From Streptococcus suis 10581 (GTDB taxonomy: Bacteria > Bacillota > Bacilli > Lactobacillales > Streptococcaceae), in NCBI GenBank assembly GCA_000440235.1, contig ALKQ01000044.1, forward strand, positions 62,001 through 126,000: a DNA stretch of 64,000 nt, written 5' to 3'. Shown in pieces: positions 29,051 through 38,790 of this stretch. The notes beneath the pieces were generated by a model. That model saw only the letters and a program-made list of their open reading frames with translations, ran no database searches and was not told where the DNA came from. Made by a program: the position numbers and the translations under genes. Positions within the stretch are counted from its first letter, which is position 1; every line of letters starts with the position of its first letter.

Positions 29051-29071
29051 TTAAATTGTCAGACAATTTAA
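29051..29071 (+). promoter_or_regulatory. Perfect palindrome downstream of the gdhA promoter
   Basis: Perfect 10-base arms TTAAATTGTC and GACAATTTAA around one A, at about +8 to +28 of the predicted gdhA transcript. The symmetry and one-base centre point to a dimeric regulator site rather than an RNA hairpin. Regulator unknown. Confidence 0.6.
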
Positions 29072-29078
29072 TAAAAAC

Positions 29079-29101
29079 TTTGAAAATCTACCATTTTCAA
29101 A
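29079..29101 (+). promoter_or_regulatory. Leader hairpin upstream of gdhA
   Basis: Perfect 9-base arms TTTGAAAAT and ATTTTCAAA with a 5-base loop, 30 bases before the gdhA start. It is not followed by a T run, so a simple terminator is unlikely. Confidence 0.45.
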
Positions 29102-29115
29102 GAAAAACTATATAG

Positions 29116-30477
<1,362 letters not shown>

Positions 30478-30512
30478 GCTTACTTTTAGTTTACTAAACT
30501 ATAATAAAAACG

Positions 30513-30542
30513 CCCCCAAAATTGACGTGCTAATTTTGGGGG
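30513..30542 (+). terminator. gdhA terminator
   Basis: Perfect 11-base arms (30513-30523 and 30532-30542) with an 8-base loop and a T run, 36 bases after the stop. Confidence 0.92.
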
Positions 30543-30561
30543 TATTTTTCATTAAAAGAAG

Positions 30562-30590
30562 AGGAGAACAGTGGATAAACATGTTCTCCT
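30562..30590. terminator. Second terminator-like hairpin
   Basis: Nine-base arms AGGAGAACA and TGTTCTCCT (30562-30570 and 30582-30590) followed by TTTT on the plus strand. It may act as a back-up terminator for gdhA or end the convergent minus-strand transcript. Confidence 0.6.
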
Positions 30591-30621
30591 TTTTGAAATG
30601 TAAAAATAACAGATAGGTCGG

Positions 30622-30690
30622 ATATAGTACAATTACCAAGCCGAACAATCTGAACCAAGGGGCATATAAACCCGCAAAATTGTGCTATAT
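30622..30690. repeat. 69-bp dyad element of unknown origin
   Basis: Thirteen-base outer arms ATATAGTACAATT and AATTGTGCTATAT (one mismatch) flank 43 bases. It lies just beyond the DUF4352 gene end. It could be an insertion-sequence remnant or a small repeat; no other copy is seen in the window. Confidence 0.4.
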
Positions 30691-30711
30691 TTAAAACTTT
30701 TTCTACAGCAA

Positions 30712-31299
30712 TTAGATACCTTCTGCGACTAATTCCGTCCACATGGCATCTTCGTAGGTAAAACCAAAGTTTGTTTCATTATCTATACCGTAGATAAGTT
30801 TTACTTGTACTTTCTCTCCTGGCTTCAACTTTTCAACTAGATTCACATCGTAGGTCCGTAAATCCAGGGAAAAGGGAATCTGACTAACGGGATCCATGAG
30901 ACTGAAATAGTATTCATCAAAATAGAGTTCTTCTGCGGTCGAATTTTCAACTTCCATTTCAACAACATAAGCTGTGCTATAGTAGCTATCTACTAGTTCT
31001 ACGCTATCGTCTTTGCCCATAGACGTTACTGTCACATGAAGACCATCAGAAAAATCAACACTATCTCCCACTTGATATTCTGTGTAGGTCTTCGTATCAT
31101 CGAAATAACTCTCTGAATCCCAAGAATCACTTGTACCAGACAAAATTAAACCGGTCATTAAAATCAAACAGGTCACTCCTAGGATGAAAGAAAGGACTGC
31201 TCCAACTAAGGTTGTCCAAAAGAGAGGCTGTTTGTGCAAGGGTTTCTTCTTATAATACATCTGCCCATTTTCAACGACAAAATCTTTTGTTTGCATCAT
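30712..31299 (-). CDS. DUF4352-domain membrane protein
   Basis: A 195-residue protein. A short cytoplasmic N-terminus precedes one membrane helix (about 27-52), followed by an extracellular beta-sandwich DUF4352 domain (about 68-195) with the usual GDSVDFSDGLHVTV start. It lies 7 bases downstream of mscS and has its own AAGGAG site, so the pair forms an operon. Function unknown. Confidence 0.8.
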   Translation of the reverse strand: MMQTKDFVVENGQMYYKKKPLHKQPLFWTTLVGAVLSFILGVTCLILMTGLILSGTSDSWDSESYFDDTKTYTEYQVGDSVDFSDGLHVTVTSMGKDDSVELVDSYYSTAYVVEMEVENSTAEELYFDEYYFSLMDPVSQIPFSLDLRTYDVNLVEKLKPGEKVQVKLIYGIDNETNFGFTYEDAMWTELVAEGI

Positions 31300-31306
31300 A
31301 AACTCC

Positions 31307-32155
31307 TTATTTTAAAACAGTTGGCCCACTTGAAGGTAAATCTATTCCTGCTTGACGCAGGGCATCTTGATAAAAACCAAAGAATTGATGATAGATCTTG
31401 TTCTGTTGACCGTTGGCTACGAAAAGATTAACACGAAATACAAACTGTCCCGAAATAGCGTTTTGGGGACCTAATACAGTCACACCTGTAATCTGGTCGA
31501 AATTGCTGATTTCTCTCAAATTGACCTCTTCTATTACGCGATAGACTTGTTCCAAATCGGTATTAAATTTGAGCGGAATATCAATTTGAGCACGCATGTC
31601 CCCTCTTGACTGATTGGATACCACTAGAATGTTGCGATTGGGAATAAAATGCAATGTCCCATCTGCATCACGTACTTGTGTTGTTCGGATTCCCATGCTA
31701 ACGATGGTTCCTGAAATGGTAATAGTCCCGTTGGTTAACTTGACCACATCCCCCACGTCAAATTGACGTTCAATCAAGATAAAGAATCCATTGACCAAAT
31801 CAGAAAGAAAACCTTGCGCTCCCAGACCAACAGCTACACCCGCAATCCCAGCTCCTGCAAGAAGACTGGATACCGGTAAACCTAAAATGCTCAAGATACA
31901 ATAAATGAGAATAAAGTAGAGCAAATAATTCAGAATACTCTCCACCAGACGGCTGATGGTTTTCTGGCGACCAATGTCTTGTGTAGATACCTTTAGAGAG
32001 GGAACCAAGACTCTTTTTACAGATGCCTTAGCAAGTTTTTTCACGATATAAAAAGCAACAAATAACAGTAGTAAAGATAAAACCTTATTGATGGTGGTTG
32101 TTAAAATAGAATCCAGATTAAACTGGGCGATATATTTCTGAATAAATACGTTCAT
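31307..32155 (-). CDS. MscS-family mechanosensitive channel
   Basis: A 282-residue small-conductance mechanosensitive channel. Three membrane helices span about 20-140, with pore helix VSSLLAGAGIAGVAVGLGAQ (about 102-121) and a C-terminal beta/alpha vestibule (GTIVSMGIRTTQVRDADGT). It releases solutes on osmotic downshock. The start at 32155 has no ribosome site and lies 6 bases after an extended -10 box, so the transcript is probably leaderless. A GTG 12 codons upstream is the alternative start but lies within the promoter. Confidence 0.88.
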   Translation of the reverse strand: MNVFIQKYIAQFNLDSILTTTINKVLSLLLLFVAFYIVKKLAKASVKRVLVPSLKVSTQDIGRQKTISRLVESILNYLLYFILIYCILSILGLPVSSLLAGAGIAGVAVGLGAQGFLSDLVNGFFILIERQFDVGDVVKLTNGTITISGTIVSMGIRTTQVRDADGTLHFIPNRNILVVSNQSRGDMRAQIDIPLKFNTDLEQVYRVIEEVNLREISNFDQITGVTVLGPQNAISGQFVFRVNLFVANGQQNKIYHQFFGFYQDALRQAGIDLPSSGPTVLK

Positions 32156-32161
32156 GGTTTT

Positions 32162-32170
32162 ATTATAACA
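32162..32170 (-). promoter_or_regulatory. Extended -10 promoter of mscS
   Basis: On the minus strand TGTTATAAT (plus 32162-32170), a perfect TGnTATAAT extended -10. Six bases separate it from the ATG, which puts the expected start point at or next to the start codon. Confidence 0.7.
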
Positions 32171-32220
32171 AAAATCAGTTATAAACACTAAAGACAGCCA
32201 AACGACTGTCCTTCTTTTCC

Positions 32221-33555
32221 TTATTTCCTCTTTGCAAAATACTGGCGTGTCTCCTTGATGATAACAGGAGAGAGAGCTAGTAAGGCAATCAAGTTTGGTA
32301 GGGCCATGAGACCATTTACAATATCGGCAATGGTCCAAATCAAGTCCAACTTGAGGAAACCACCTAAGGCAACCATAGCTATAAAGGCCAAACGGTAAGG
32401 CAAGATAGATTTGGTTCCAAATAGAAACTCAATACAGCGTTCCCCATAATAAGACCAACCCAGAATGGTCGTATAGGCAAAGAGAACTAAACTGATGGTC
32501 AAGGCCAAGACACCTGGCTGTCCAAATACTGTCGAAAAGGCTGCCTGAGTAAGAGGGGCACCAGCCAAGCCCTCTACCGACCACTGACCAGTTACTAGAA
32601 TCGTCAAGCCTGTCAAGGTACAGATGATGAGTGTATCGATAAAGGTACCCGTCATTGAAATCAAGCCCTGTTCTACTGGATTATCTGACTTAGCTGCTGC
32701 TGCTGCAATAGGCGCCGAACCTAGACCAGATTCATTGGAGAACACCCCACGCGCAATACCTCGTTGGATAGCCTGTTGCACGGTCGCACCTGCAAAACCA
32801 CCCACAGCTGCAGCTGGAGTAAAGGCAGATTTGAACACTAGGGCCAGGGTCGGCAAAAGTTGTTCCCAATGCAGAGCCAAGACAGTGATACTTGCTAAGA
32901 TATACAAAATCGCCATGAAAGGAACGATTTTGGTTGAAACATCCGAAATCTTCTCAATTCCCCCAAAGATAAAGAAGGCGATGGAAATGGCAGTTAATAT
33001 GCTGATCAGTTGTGGAGCCAAGCCAAAACTCATCTCCAGTGAAGCTGTGATGGAATTAACTTGCGAAAAAGTTCCAATCCCCAAAAGAGCAACCAAAACA
33101 CCTGAAATAGCAAAGAAGACTGCTAGAGGTTTCCATTTTTTGCCCATCCCCAAGGTGATATAGTGCATAGGCCCGCCTGCTGCTTGACCGTTGGCATCCT
33201 TGGTACGGTATTTAATGGCTAAAAATCCTTCCGCATACTTGGTTGCCATCCCGAAAAAGGCTGCAACCCACATCCAGAAAAGAGCCCCAGGACCGCCTGT
33301 AGTAATAGCTGTCGCAACTCCGACAATATTTCCTGTACCAACTGTCGCTGCCAAAGCTGTACACAGAGCCGCAAAACTGGACACATCTCCCTGACCAGAC
33401 TGGTCACTGGAGAAAATCAGACGAAAGGCCGTCGGCAACTTGCTGACCTGAAACACTCCCAAACGAAGAGTGAGATAAACACCCGTCCCTACCAAGAGTA
33501 ATAAGAGGGGCGGTCCCCAAACAAAATTATTGATGTTTTGCATCAATTCTAACAT
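32221..33555 (-). CDS. Alanine/glycine:cation symporter (AGCS family)
   Basis: A 444-residue sodium:amino-acid symporter with about 10-11 helices. Family blocks are GDVSSFAALCTALAATVGTG, NIVGVATAI, GGPGALFWMWVAAFFGMATK, RGIARGVFSNESGLGSAP and FAYTTILGWSYYGERC. It imports glycine or alanine with Na+. A single-aptamer glycine riboswitch and terminator lie in its leader (33611-33770), so its expression responds to glycine. It has a GGAGGAAGC ribosome site. Confidence 0.93.
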   Translation of the reverse strand: MLELMQNINNFVWGPPLLLLLVGTGVYLTLRLGVFQVSKLPTAFRLIFSSDQSGQGDVSSFAALCTALAATVGTGNIVGVATAITTGGPGALFWMWVAAFFGMATKYAEGFLAIKYRTKDANGQAAGGPMHYITLGMGKKWKPLAVFFAISGVLVALLGIGTFSQVNSITASLEMSFGLAPQLISILTAISIAFFIFGGIEKISDVSTKIVPFMAILYILASITVLALHWEQLLPTLALVFKSAFTPAAAVGGFAGATVQQAIQRGIARGVFSNESGLGSAPIAAAAAKSDNPVEQGLISMTGTFIDTLIICTLTGLTILVTGQWSVEGLAGAPLTQAAFSTVFGQPGVLALTISLVLFAYTTILGWSYYGERCIEFLFGTKSILPYRLAFIAMVALGGFLKLDLIWTIADIVNGLMALPNLIALLALSPVIIKETRQYFAKRK

Positions 33556-33610
33556 AGCTTCCTCCTAAGCATTTTTTTCAAATCCGATAAAGCTGCCGGA
33601 AAAAACAAAA

Positions 33611-33633
33611 AGAGGCTGAACACTTCAACCTCT
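33611..33633 (-). terminator. Expression-platform terminator of the glycine riboswitch
   Basis: Ten-base arms (33611-33620 and 33624-33633, one G-U) with a 3-base loop and a TTTTTGTTTTTT run on the minus strand. It lies between the aptamer and the symporter ribosome site. Confidence 0.88.
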
Positions 33634-33672
33634 AGAATCAACGTGAAAATATAGAAAAAGCCTATTTTCAAC

Positions 33673-33770
33673 GCTCTGTCCTTTTACCTGAGAGTTTCAG
33701 TAGCTCTACTTTTCCAAGCAGGACTACCTTGCCCCTTCGGTGCCAAAATGGTCTCTCCAGAGTTCCGTCC
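33673..33770 (-). ncRNA. Glycine riboswitch, single aptamer
   Basis: The minus strand carries the conserved glycine-aptamer blocks in order: CUGGAGAGACC, CACCGAAGGGGCAAG, a variable P3 arm, then GAAACUCUCAGG and AAAGGACAGAG. Only one full aptamer core is seen. A GGACGGAAC leader lies 5' of it and may form the partner stem of a singlet riboswitch. As I recall, the S. pyogenes homologue upstream of the same symporter type behaves as an OFF switch. Confidence 0.93.
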
Positions 33771-33831
33771 ATTGAACAGTCAGTTTCCCTTCTGCCCACT
33801 ATCAACCGGTTATTCAGTTTTATCTAATCTT

Positions 33832-33860
33832 ATTTTAATCTAATTTCACGAAAAAATCAA
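33832..33860 (-). promoter_or_regulatory. Promoter of the riboswitch-symporter unit
   Basis: On the minus strand TTGATT (plus 33855-33860), a 17-base spacer and TAAAAT (33832-33837), about 60 bases upstream of the aptamer core. Confidence 0.7.
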
Positions 33861-33873
33861 GAATATTTTCTGA

Positions 33874-33975
33874 TACTCAATGAAAATCAAAAGTAGCCTA
33901 GGAAACGAAGCCGAAGATAGAACTGGAATTCATCAAGGTAAGTTGACAACGGATAATTTTGATTTTCGAAGAGTA
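33874..33975. repeat. BOX-like intergenic repeat, copy 3
   Basis: A 102-bp element of the same length and ends as the copies at 5573 and 25381. It lies between the symporter promoter and the end of the ABC ATPase gene, 8 bases from that stop codon. Confidence 0.8.
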
Positions 33976-33982
33976 TGAATTT

Positions 33983-34615
33983 TTACAAGTCTTCCATTTT
34001 TATGATAAGGTCTGCTCGCTCCCAAATCAAAGGATTATGGGTTGCAATCACAATTAACCGATCTGGGCTCTTCAAGGATAACAAAATATCCATAATTTCT
34101 TGGGAGCTCTTAGGATCTAAGGCAGCCGTCGGCTCATCTGCCAAAATCAATGGCGGATTTTTCAGAATGACTTTAGCAAGAGCTACCCGCTGGGCTTCCC
34201 CTCCTGAGAGTTCATAGATAGGCTGGAACAGATCCAGATAAGACAGACCAACTGCATCAAGTGCCGCTTCCTGCCTCGATTTCCTTTCGTCTTTGGACAA
34301 TTTCTGACCAATCAGGCCCAAATCCAGATTTTCTTTGATTGTCTGACTTTCTAAAAGACCAAAATTCTGAAAGAGATAGCCTAATTCCTCCCTAAAAAAG
34401 AGATGGGGCTTCAACTTTTTCAAATCCTTTCCCTTGTAGAGAATGTCACCTGCATCATAGGACTCCAACTTGGCTAAAATATTCAGCAAGGTCGTTTTTC
34501 CGCTACCACTGGCACCTATCAAGGCATAGACCTTTCCAGCCTGCAAGTCTAGCGTTACATCAGAAAACAAGCTGCGCTTCCCAAATTTCTTTTGAATTGA
34601 TTGGATAGAAAACAT
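33983..34615 (-). CDS. ABC ATPase of a lactococcin-972-type export/immunity system
   Basis: A 210-residue stand-alone ATPase with Walker A GASGSGKTT (about 33-41), signature LSGGEAQRVALA (about 138-149), Walker B LILADEP and H-loop ATHNP. It resembles ATPases encoded with DUF1430 membrane proteins in lactococcin-972-type clusters. It follows the membrane gene after one base. It probably powers the two DUF1430 proteins; export of a peptide is an inference. Confidence 0.85.
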   Translation of the reverse strand: MFSIQSIQKKFGKRSLFSDVTLDLQAGKVYALIGASGSGKTTLLNILAKLESYDAGDILYKGKDLKKLKPHLFFREELGYLFQNFGLLESQTIKENLDLGLIGQKLSKDERKSRQEAALDAVGLSYLDLFQPIYELSGGEAQRVALAKVILKNPPLILADEPTAALDPKSSQEIMDILLSLKSPDRLIVIATHNPLIWERADLIIKMEDL

Positions 34616-34616
34616 A

Positions 34617-36602
34617 CTAGGCTCCTTTCAAAATACGGATATTCCAAGCTCCTTCTTTCCTCGCCTGCCACCTCAATAAACAGAGGGCATTGACCATAAA
34701 CAAGGCAAAACTGATGCTACTTATAAAAATGTGACCTGTTACTACTACGCTCGCTCCCAAGGCTAATAAAAGGGCCAGTAGCTGAACCGTTAGGTATTTC
34801 TGATGAATGCCCCAAAAACCCATCCCTGCAATTTCCTTGATGAAAATCTCACGTTTAAATTCTTCAAAGTATAGAAGATTCATGGTATTAAACAGGACAA
34901 TTGATGTCACAATCCCTAAAATGGCACCCATAGATGTTGAAATGGTCTCTATCCGAATACGATCTAAAAGTTCCGTAAAGAGGGAGGAACTACTTTTCAC
35001 TTCATTGACAAACTGAAACAGATTTCTTGCCTTCAATTCGCGCAAAAAGTTATCTCTGTTTTTAAATAAAATACTGCTATCTACTTCATTCAACCAAAAG
35101 TCAGCAGATTCTTTTCCCAGACTTGACGGTGCCAGCACAACTAAAATAGGGTCTGTCAAGTATTGCACATGTTGACCAGAACGATGATTGTAGATAAACT
35201 GCTTCTGCCCATCTTTTAGATAGGCAACTTTTCCCTTTATGGTAGCTGAGCGTGCTTGATTAGCAGGTCTAACCATACGATTGATATAATCTTGGTAAAG
35301 ATGGAGATAAGCATCGCTTTCAGGGCGCAATTTTTCAGGCAACAGAAGTTGAAATTCTCCTTCTTGTAGAGGGAACGCTACTTCTCCTTCTGCTAAGTTT
35401 ACATCCTGTATCTGCAAATAATTTGGACTAACGTAGAGGGTGTTTCCAGCTGGATGGTAGCTGTCAAGGCGTGTCCCATCTTCCAGTTGGGAGCCCATTA
35501 AATAGGCATTCAAATTACTTTTGACAAAGAGCGCGCCGTCTTCCTCCAAAGCTTGCTTTAGTAAAGGATACCAATTTTCAGGCGAATTTAGTCCTGAGCG
35601 ACCATCCGCAGAAATATTCCAAGCTAAACTATAGTAATCCCCTTCATTCTCCCACTGCTGGGCACCTGCTTGATATTCCTGCCAAATCCCTGAATAATAG
35701 ACGGTTTGAGCCACACCAAATGACACCACCAGTAGAGCCAGCATTTGTCCCATAACCATAATGGTCAGGATTCCTTGCAGGGGCATCTTCCCTTTTAACA
35801 AGGGTAAAAAGTGATAGGTCCGAATGCCCAAGGTAAATGTAGTAGCGAAAAAAAGGACAATCAAACCAAGCAAGAAATGATAGCCCACTAGAGCTGCGAC
35901 CAGATAGTAGACAGAATAGCCATCTAATCCAATGAGACAGGCCAGTCCAACTGTTGGAAGAACCGCAAATGGGATAGTTATAGCTATCTCTTTCGCATTT
36001 TCCTGTAGAGATAGTAGAAATAAATGCCAACGTGAATCTCCTGCAATCAAACGGATACCTGTTGTACGCAACTGCCTTACATTAGCAATCACGACCAAAG
36101 CCATATAGGTAATGAGAAAGACCAGTACGGCTAAGAATTGACCACCTTGTGTCAGAAATGCTAGTAAAGTAGCAATAGTCGAAGGCTTCCGAATCTGAAC
36201 TTCGTCAAATCCAAGCGAAACAAGAAGAGACCGAAGTTCCTCTACCGTCGCTTTCCCTTGGAAAATAAAATATTTGGTTAAAAGTGCAGACTCCACCTTT
36301 TCTGATTCCTGAAATTCCTCTAGTCCTCTTGGTAGGGGAGATTGACTAAAATTATCATAAGAAAAGGTACGTCCACCTGATTTACTTGGCTCAATCACTC
36401 GTCTGGCAATGACACTATCCGTCTGTTGAGAATAGTCCTCTAATCGCTGTCGTACATCTGAGTAAGTCACGTCCTCAGATACCGACAAGGCAGTCACAGA
36501 AGGATAATAATGAACTAGCATAGTCTCCTTTTGGCTAACCCCCAACCAGATCATAAAGACGGCTAGAATGATAGTCGATACAAGTACAAATTTTCCTTTC
36601 AT
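34617..36602 (-). CDS. DUF1430-type bacteriocin-associated integral membrane protein
   Basis: A 661-residue protein with an N-terminal helix, an extracellular domain (about 30-150), four central helices (about 150-310), a second large extracellular domain (about 315-545) and three C-terminal helices. The conserved LFNTMNLLYFEEFKREI block (about 569-585) resembles the FtsX/MacB fold. This type is annotated as lactococcin-972 immunity or transporter subunit. It is paralogous and equal in length to the upstream gene product. Confidence 0.82.
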   Translation of the reverse strand: MKGKFVLVSTIILAVFMIWLGVSQKETMLVHYYPSVTALSVSEDVTYSDVRQRLEDYSQQTDSVIARRVIEPSKSGGRTFSYDNFSQSPLPRGLEEFQESEKVESALLTKYFIFQGKATVEELRSLLVSLGFDEVQIRKPSTIATLLAFLTQGGQFLAVLVFLITYMALVVIANVRQLRTTGIRLIAGDSRWHLFLLSLQENAKEIAITIPFAVLPTVGLACLIGLDGYSVYYLVAALVGYHFLLGLIVLFFATTFTLGIRTYHFLPLLKGKMPLQGILTIMVMGQMLALLVVSFGVAQTVYYSGIWQEYQAGAQQWENEGDYYSLAWNISADGRSGLNSPENWYPLLKQALEEDGALFVKSNLNAYLMGSQLEDGTRLDSYHPAGNTLYVSPNYLQIQDVNLAEGEVAFPLQEGEFQLLLPEKLRPESDAYLHLYQDYINRMVRPANQARSATIKGKVAYLKDGQKQFIYNHRSGQHVQYLTDPILVVLAPSSLGKESADFWLNEVDSSILFKNRDNFLRELKARNLFQFVNEVKSSSSLFTELLDRIRIETISTSMGAILGIVTSIVLFNTMNLLYFEEFKREIFIKEIAGMGFWGIHQKYLTVQLLALLLALGASVVVTGHIFISSISFALFMVNALCLLRWQARKEGAWNIRILKGA

Positions 36603-36621
36603 TCTAACTTCACCTCATTAA

Positions 36622-38607
36622 CTATCTGCCATTTAATACACTCAACTGGATTTTTTCTTCCCTCTTCGCTTGATTGTTCAGTAACATCCAACTATTTATC
36701 AACAAAGCCACAACTACTCCTAGGCTAACAATAACTGACTTTGTCATAAACATTGCCAAACCCATCCCAATAAGAGCGGAGCCGACTTGTTCTCCTAGAT
36801 AAGAACCATGCAATTCGATAAAACGCATCCCTGCTATCCGCTTGATAGCTATTTCTCTTTTGAAGGTCTCAAAGTATAGAAGATTCATCGTATTGAACAA
36901 TAGTATGGAAGTGAATATTCCAAGGATTGTCGGAGATAGGGTCATAAGAATTTCAAGTTGAACATTTTTTCTCAGGGTGTTGTAATGTTGCTTGCTAGAT
37001 AACAAGCTACCTATTGTGTTTTGTAAATTGTATTTGTCCAACAGTTGTTCCAGCATCTCCTTATCTTTGAAAAATACAAAATCTGGTAACGCATTTTCCC
37101 AAAAATAGGACGTTTCTTCAAAACTTTCAGGCGATAGAACAACAATCAACGGAGCCTGTAAAAATTGCTCATAATTTATCGGGGTATGATTGTAAATGAA
37201 CCATCGCTTCTCGTCTGAAATGTAATAAACGTTTGAATGCAAACTTAGGGATTTTTCTCCATCCGCAAGCAATTTTCCTACCATGTCCTCAAAATACGCT
37301 TGATAAACACTCGCATCATTTTGCAAACTCTTTGGTAATAATAATGCAATTTCTCCTTTACCTAACTGCTTTATCTTTTCCAGCTGATTGAAATCGTACA
37401 GCCCACCTTCTGATTGTATATAATTCGGCGTCACATACAGCACCCTTTCTAGAGGAATTTCCTTGCTGGATTCAATGATGGTATGTTCTTTTATTGTGTT
37501 ATGCCGTAAATGGTGCTGGACTAACATTACATTATTTTTCGCATATGATTCTAAAATTACATGAGACCAAGCCATTCTTTGTTGCTGGGCCATCGCTTCA
37601 TCAGCTATGAATGCTTCACGATTCAAAGACAGACTAAAAACATCTTGTCTTTCTTGCCAAGCCTTTTCTCCTATCGTTAGTGTATGGAGAACTCCAACAT
37701 ATGTCAACGTTCGACTAGCACCAATAGAGATGATACAAACCGCTAAACACTGACCTACTAGTAAAATAGCAAAAATCGCCTTGAGAGGCAAAGCCCCCTT
37801 AATTAGCATTTGTAACTGAGAAATGTTTAATGCAATCATGAATCCAACACTTGTCGATAAAGATAGGAAAAAAAGCAAACAAGCATAAAAGGCAATACCG
37901 ATTGCTACAAAACGATAATATACCATTGGCCAACCCAAAATTAAAATAGCAATCAGTCCGAAAACAAGCGCCCCTACTGTAGCCAATGCTATATCTCTTC
38001 CATCCACTCTTAAAAAACGACTAGCAATCTGCCAACTCCTCACACCTGAAAGTATCTCTATCCCTGCTGACCGCAAGTAGACAATCTGCCCAACTACTGT
38101 CAATGCAAGATTGGTGAGTATAAAGATAATAAGGCCTAAGCTCGGAGCTCCTCTACCAAGAAATAGACTTAAACTGTTTAATAGGGTCGGTCTATAAATA
38201 TAGCTATCCACCAATCCCAGTGACTGTAAGACATTTTCTACCGCTTTGATGTCCAGATTCCCTTTTACAACATAGTAATTTTCAGCTAAGTTGGCCTGAC
38301 TAGCTACTAACCTATCCGCTTTGACCAAGCCCTGTGGAAGCTCCCCCTTCCCAAAAACATCATAACTGGTAGTAGTTCGCCCACTATCATCTGTTTCTGT
38401 TATTGTCTTAGCAATTAGACTATTTTCCTTTTCAGCTAAATTTGTCAGGGCATCCGACACTTCTTCATAGGTCACTTCTTCCCCTCGACTTAATATGGAA
38501 ACCGATGGATAGTAATGATAAATTAAAGAATCGAGTTGCAGACTCACTAACCACATACAGAAGAGACAGATGCTAAAAGTAGATAAATAAGTAAATACTT
38601 TTTTCAT
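36622..38607 (-). CDS. DUF1430-type bacteriocin-associated membrane protein, paralogue
   Basis: A 661-residue paralogue of the next gene product with the same topology and shared blocks YHYYPSV, RGEEVTY, VTPNYIQ, FIYNH and LLFNTMNLLYFETFKREI. The start at 38607 (MKKVFTYL) has a weak GGGG ribosome site; a longer frame would overlap a hairpin. Its leader contains a promoter and a terminator-like stem. The tandem with the neighbour gives a likely heterodimeric permease with one ATPase. Confidence 0.82.
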   Translation of the reverse strand: MKKVFTYLSTFSICLFCMWLVSLQLDSLIYHYYPSVSILSRGEEVTYEEVSDALTNLAEKENSLIAKTITETDDSGRTTTSYDVFGKGELPQGLVKADRLVASQANLAENYYVVKGNLDIKAVENVLQSLGLVDSYIYRPTLLNSLSLFLGRGAPSLGLIIFILTNLALTVVGQIVYLRSAGIEILSGVRSWQIASRFLRVDGRDIALATVGALVFGLIAILILGWPMVYYRFVAIGIAFYACLLFFLSLSTSVGFMIALNISQLQMLIKGALPLKAIFAILLVGQCLAVCIISIGASRTLTYVGVLHTLTIGEKAWQERQDVFSLSLNREAFIADEAMAQQQRMAWSHVILESYAKNNVMLVQHHLRHNTIKEHTIIESSKEIPLERVLYVTPNYIQSEGGLYDFNQLEKIKQLGKGEIALLLPKSLQNDASVYQAYFEDMVGKLLADGEKSLSLHSNVYYISDEKRWFIYNHTPINYEQFLQAPLIVVLSPESFEETSYFWENALPDFVFFKDKEMLEQLLDKYNLQNTIGSLLSSKQHYNTLRKNVQLEILMTLSPTILGIFTSILLFNTMNLLYFETFKREIAIKRIAGMRFIELHGSYLGEQVGSALIGMGLAMFMTKSVIVSLGVVVALLINSWMLLNNQAKREEKIQLSVLNGR

Positions 38608-38630
38608 AACGAACCCCATTTGCACAAAAA

Positions 38631-38652
38631 GGAGGTGGACTCCACCACCTCC
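38631..38652 (-). terminator. Terminator-like hairpin in the DUF1430 operon leader
   Basis: Perfect 8-base GC-rich arms GGAGGTGG and CCACCTCC with a 6-base loop, followed by TTTTTG on the minus strand. It lies between the promoter at 38721-38749 and the start codon at 38607, so it would attenuate the operon. Confidence 0.8.
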
Positions 38653-38720
38653 CTATCATTAGAACCCGTAACCAAAATCAACATGTTTTCAAACGATCGT
38701 TGATATAGCTTTTTTATTTT

Positions 38721-38749
38721 ATCTTAACATATTAACAGTCGATTTTCAA
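38721..38749 (-). promoter_or_regulatory. Promoter of the DUF1430 operon
   Basis: On the minus strand TTGAAA (plus 38744-38749), a 17-base spacer and TAAGAT (38721-38726). A 10-base palindrome AACGATCGTT (38692-38701) lies about 20 bases downstream. Confidence 0.6.
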
Positions 38750-38790
38750 GCTATTTTAATTATTTTTATAAAAGAATCTATACTTGATTA

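Noticed and set aside
32624..33163. 179-codon plus-strand frame opposite the symporter
   Set aside because: Antisense shadow of a conserved symporter, with no start signal and no recognisable domain.
38610..38790. Lactococcin-972-like precursor gene between regulator and DUF1430 genes
   Set aside because: The gap is too short for a precursor of about 90 residues and no frame shows a signal peptide. Only a leader with a hairpin is present.
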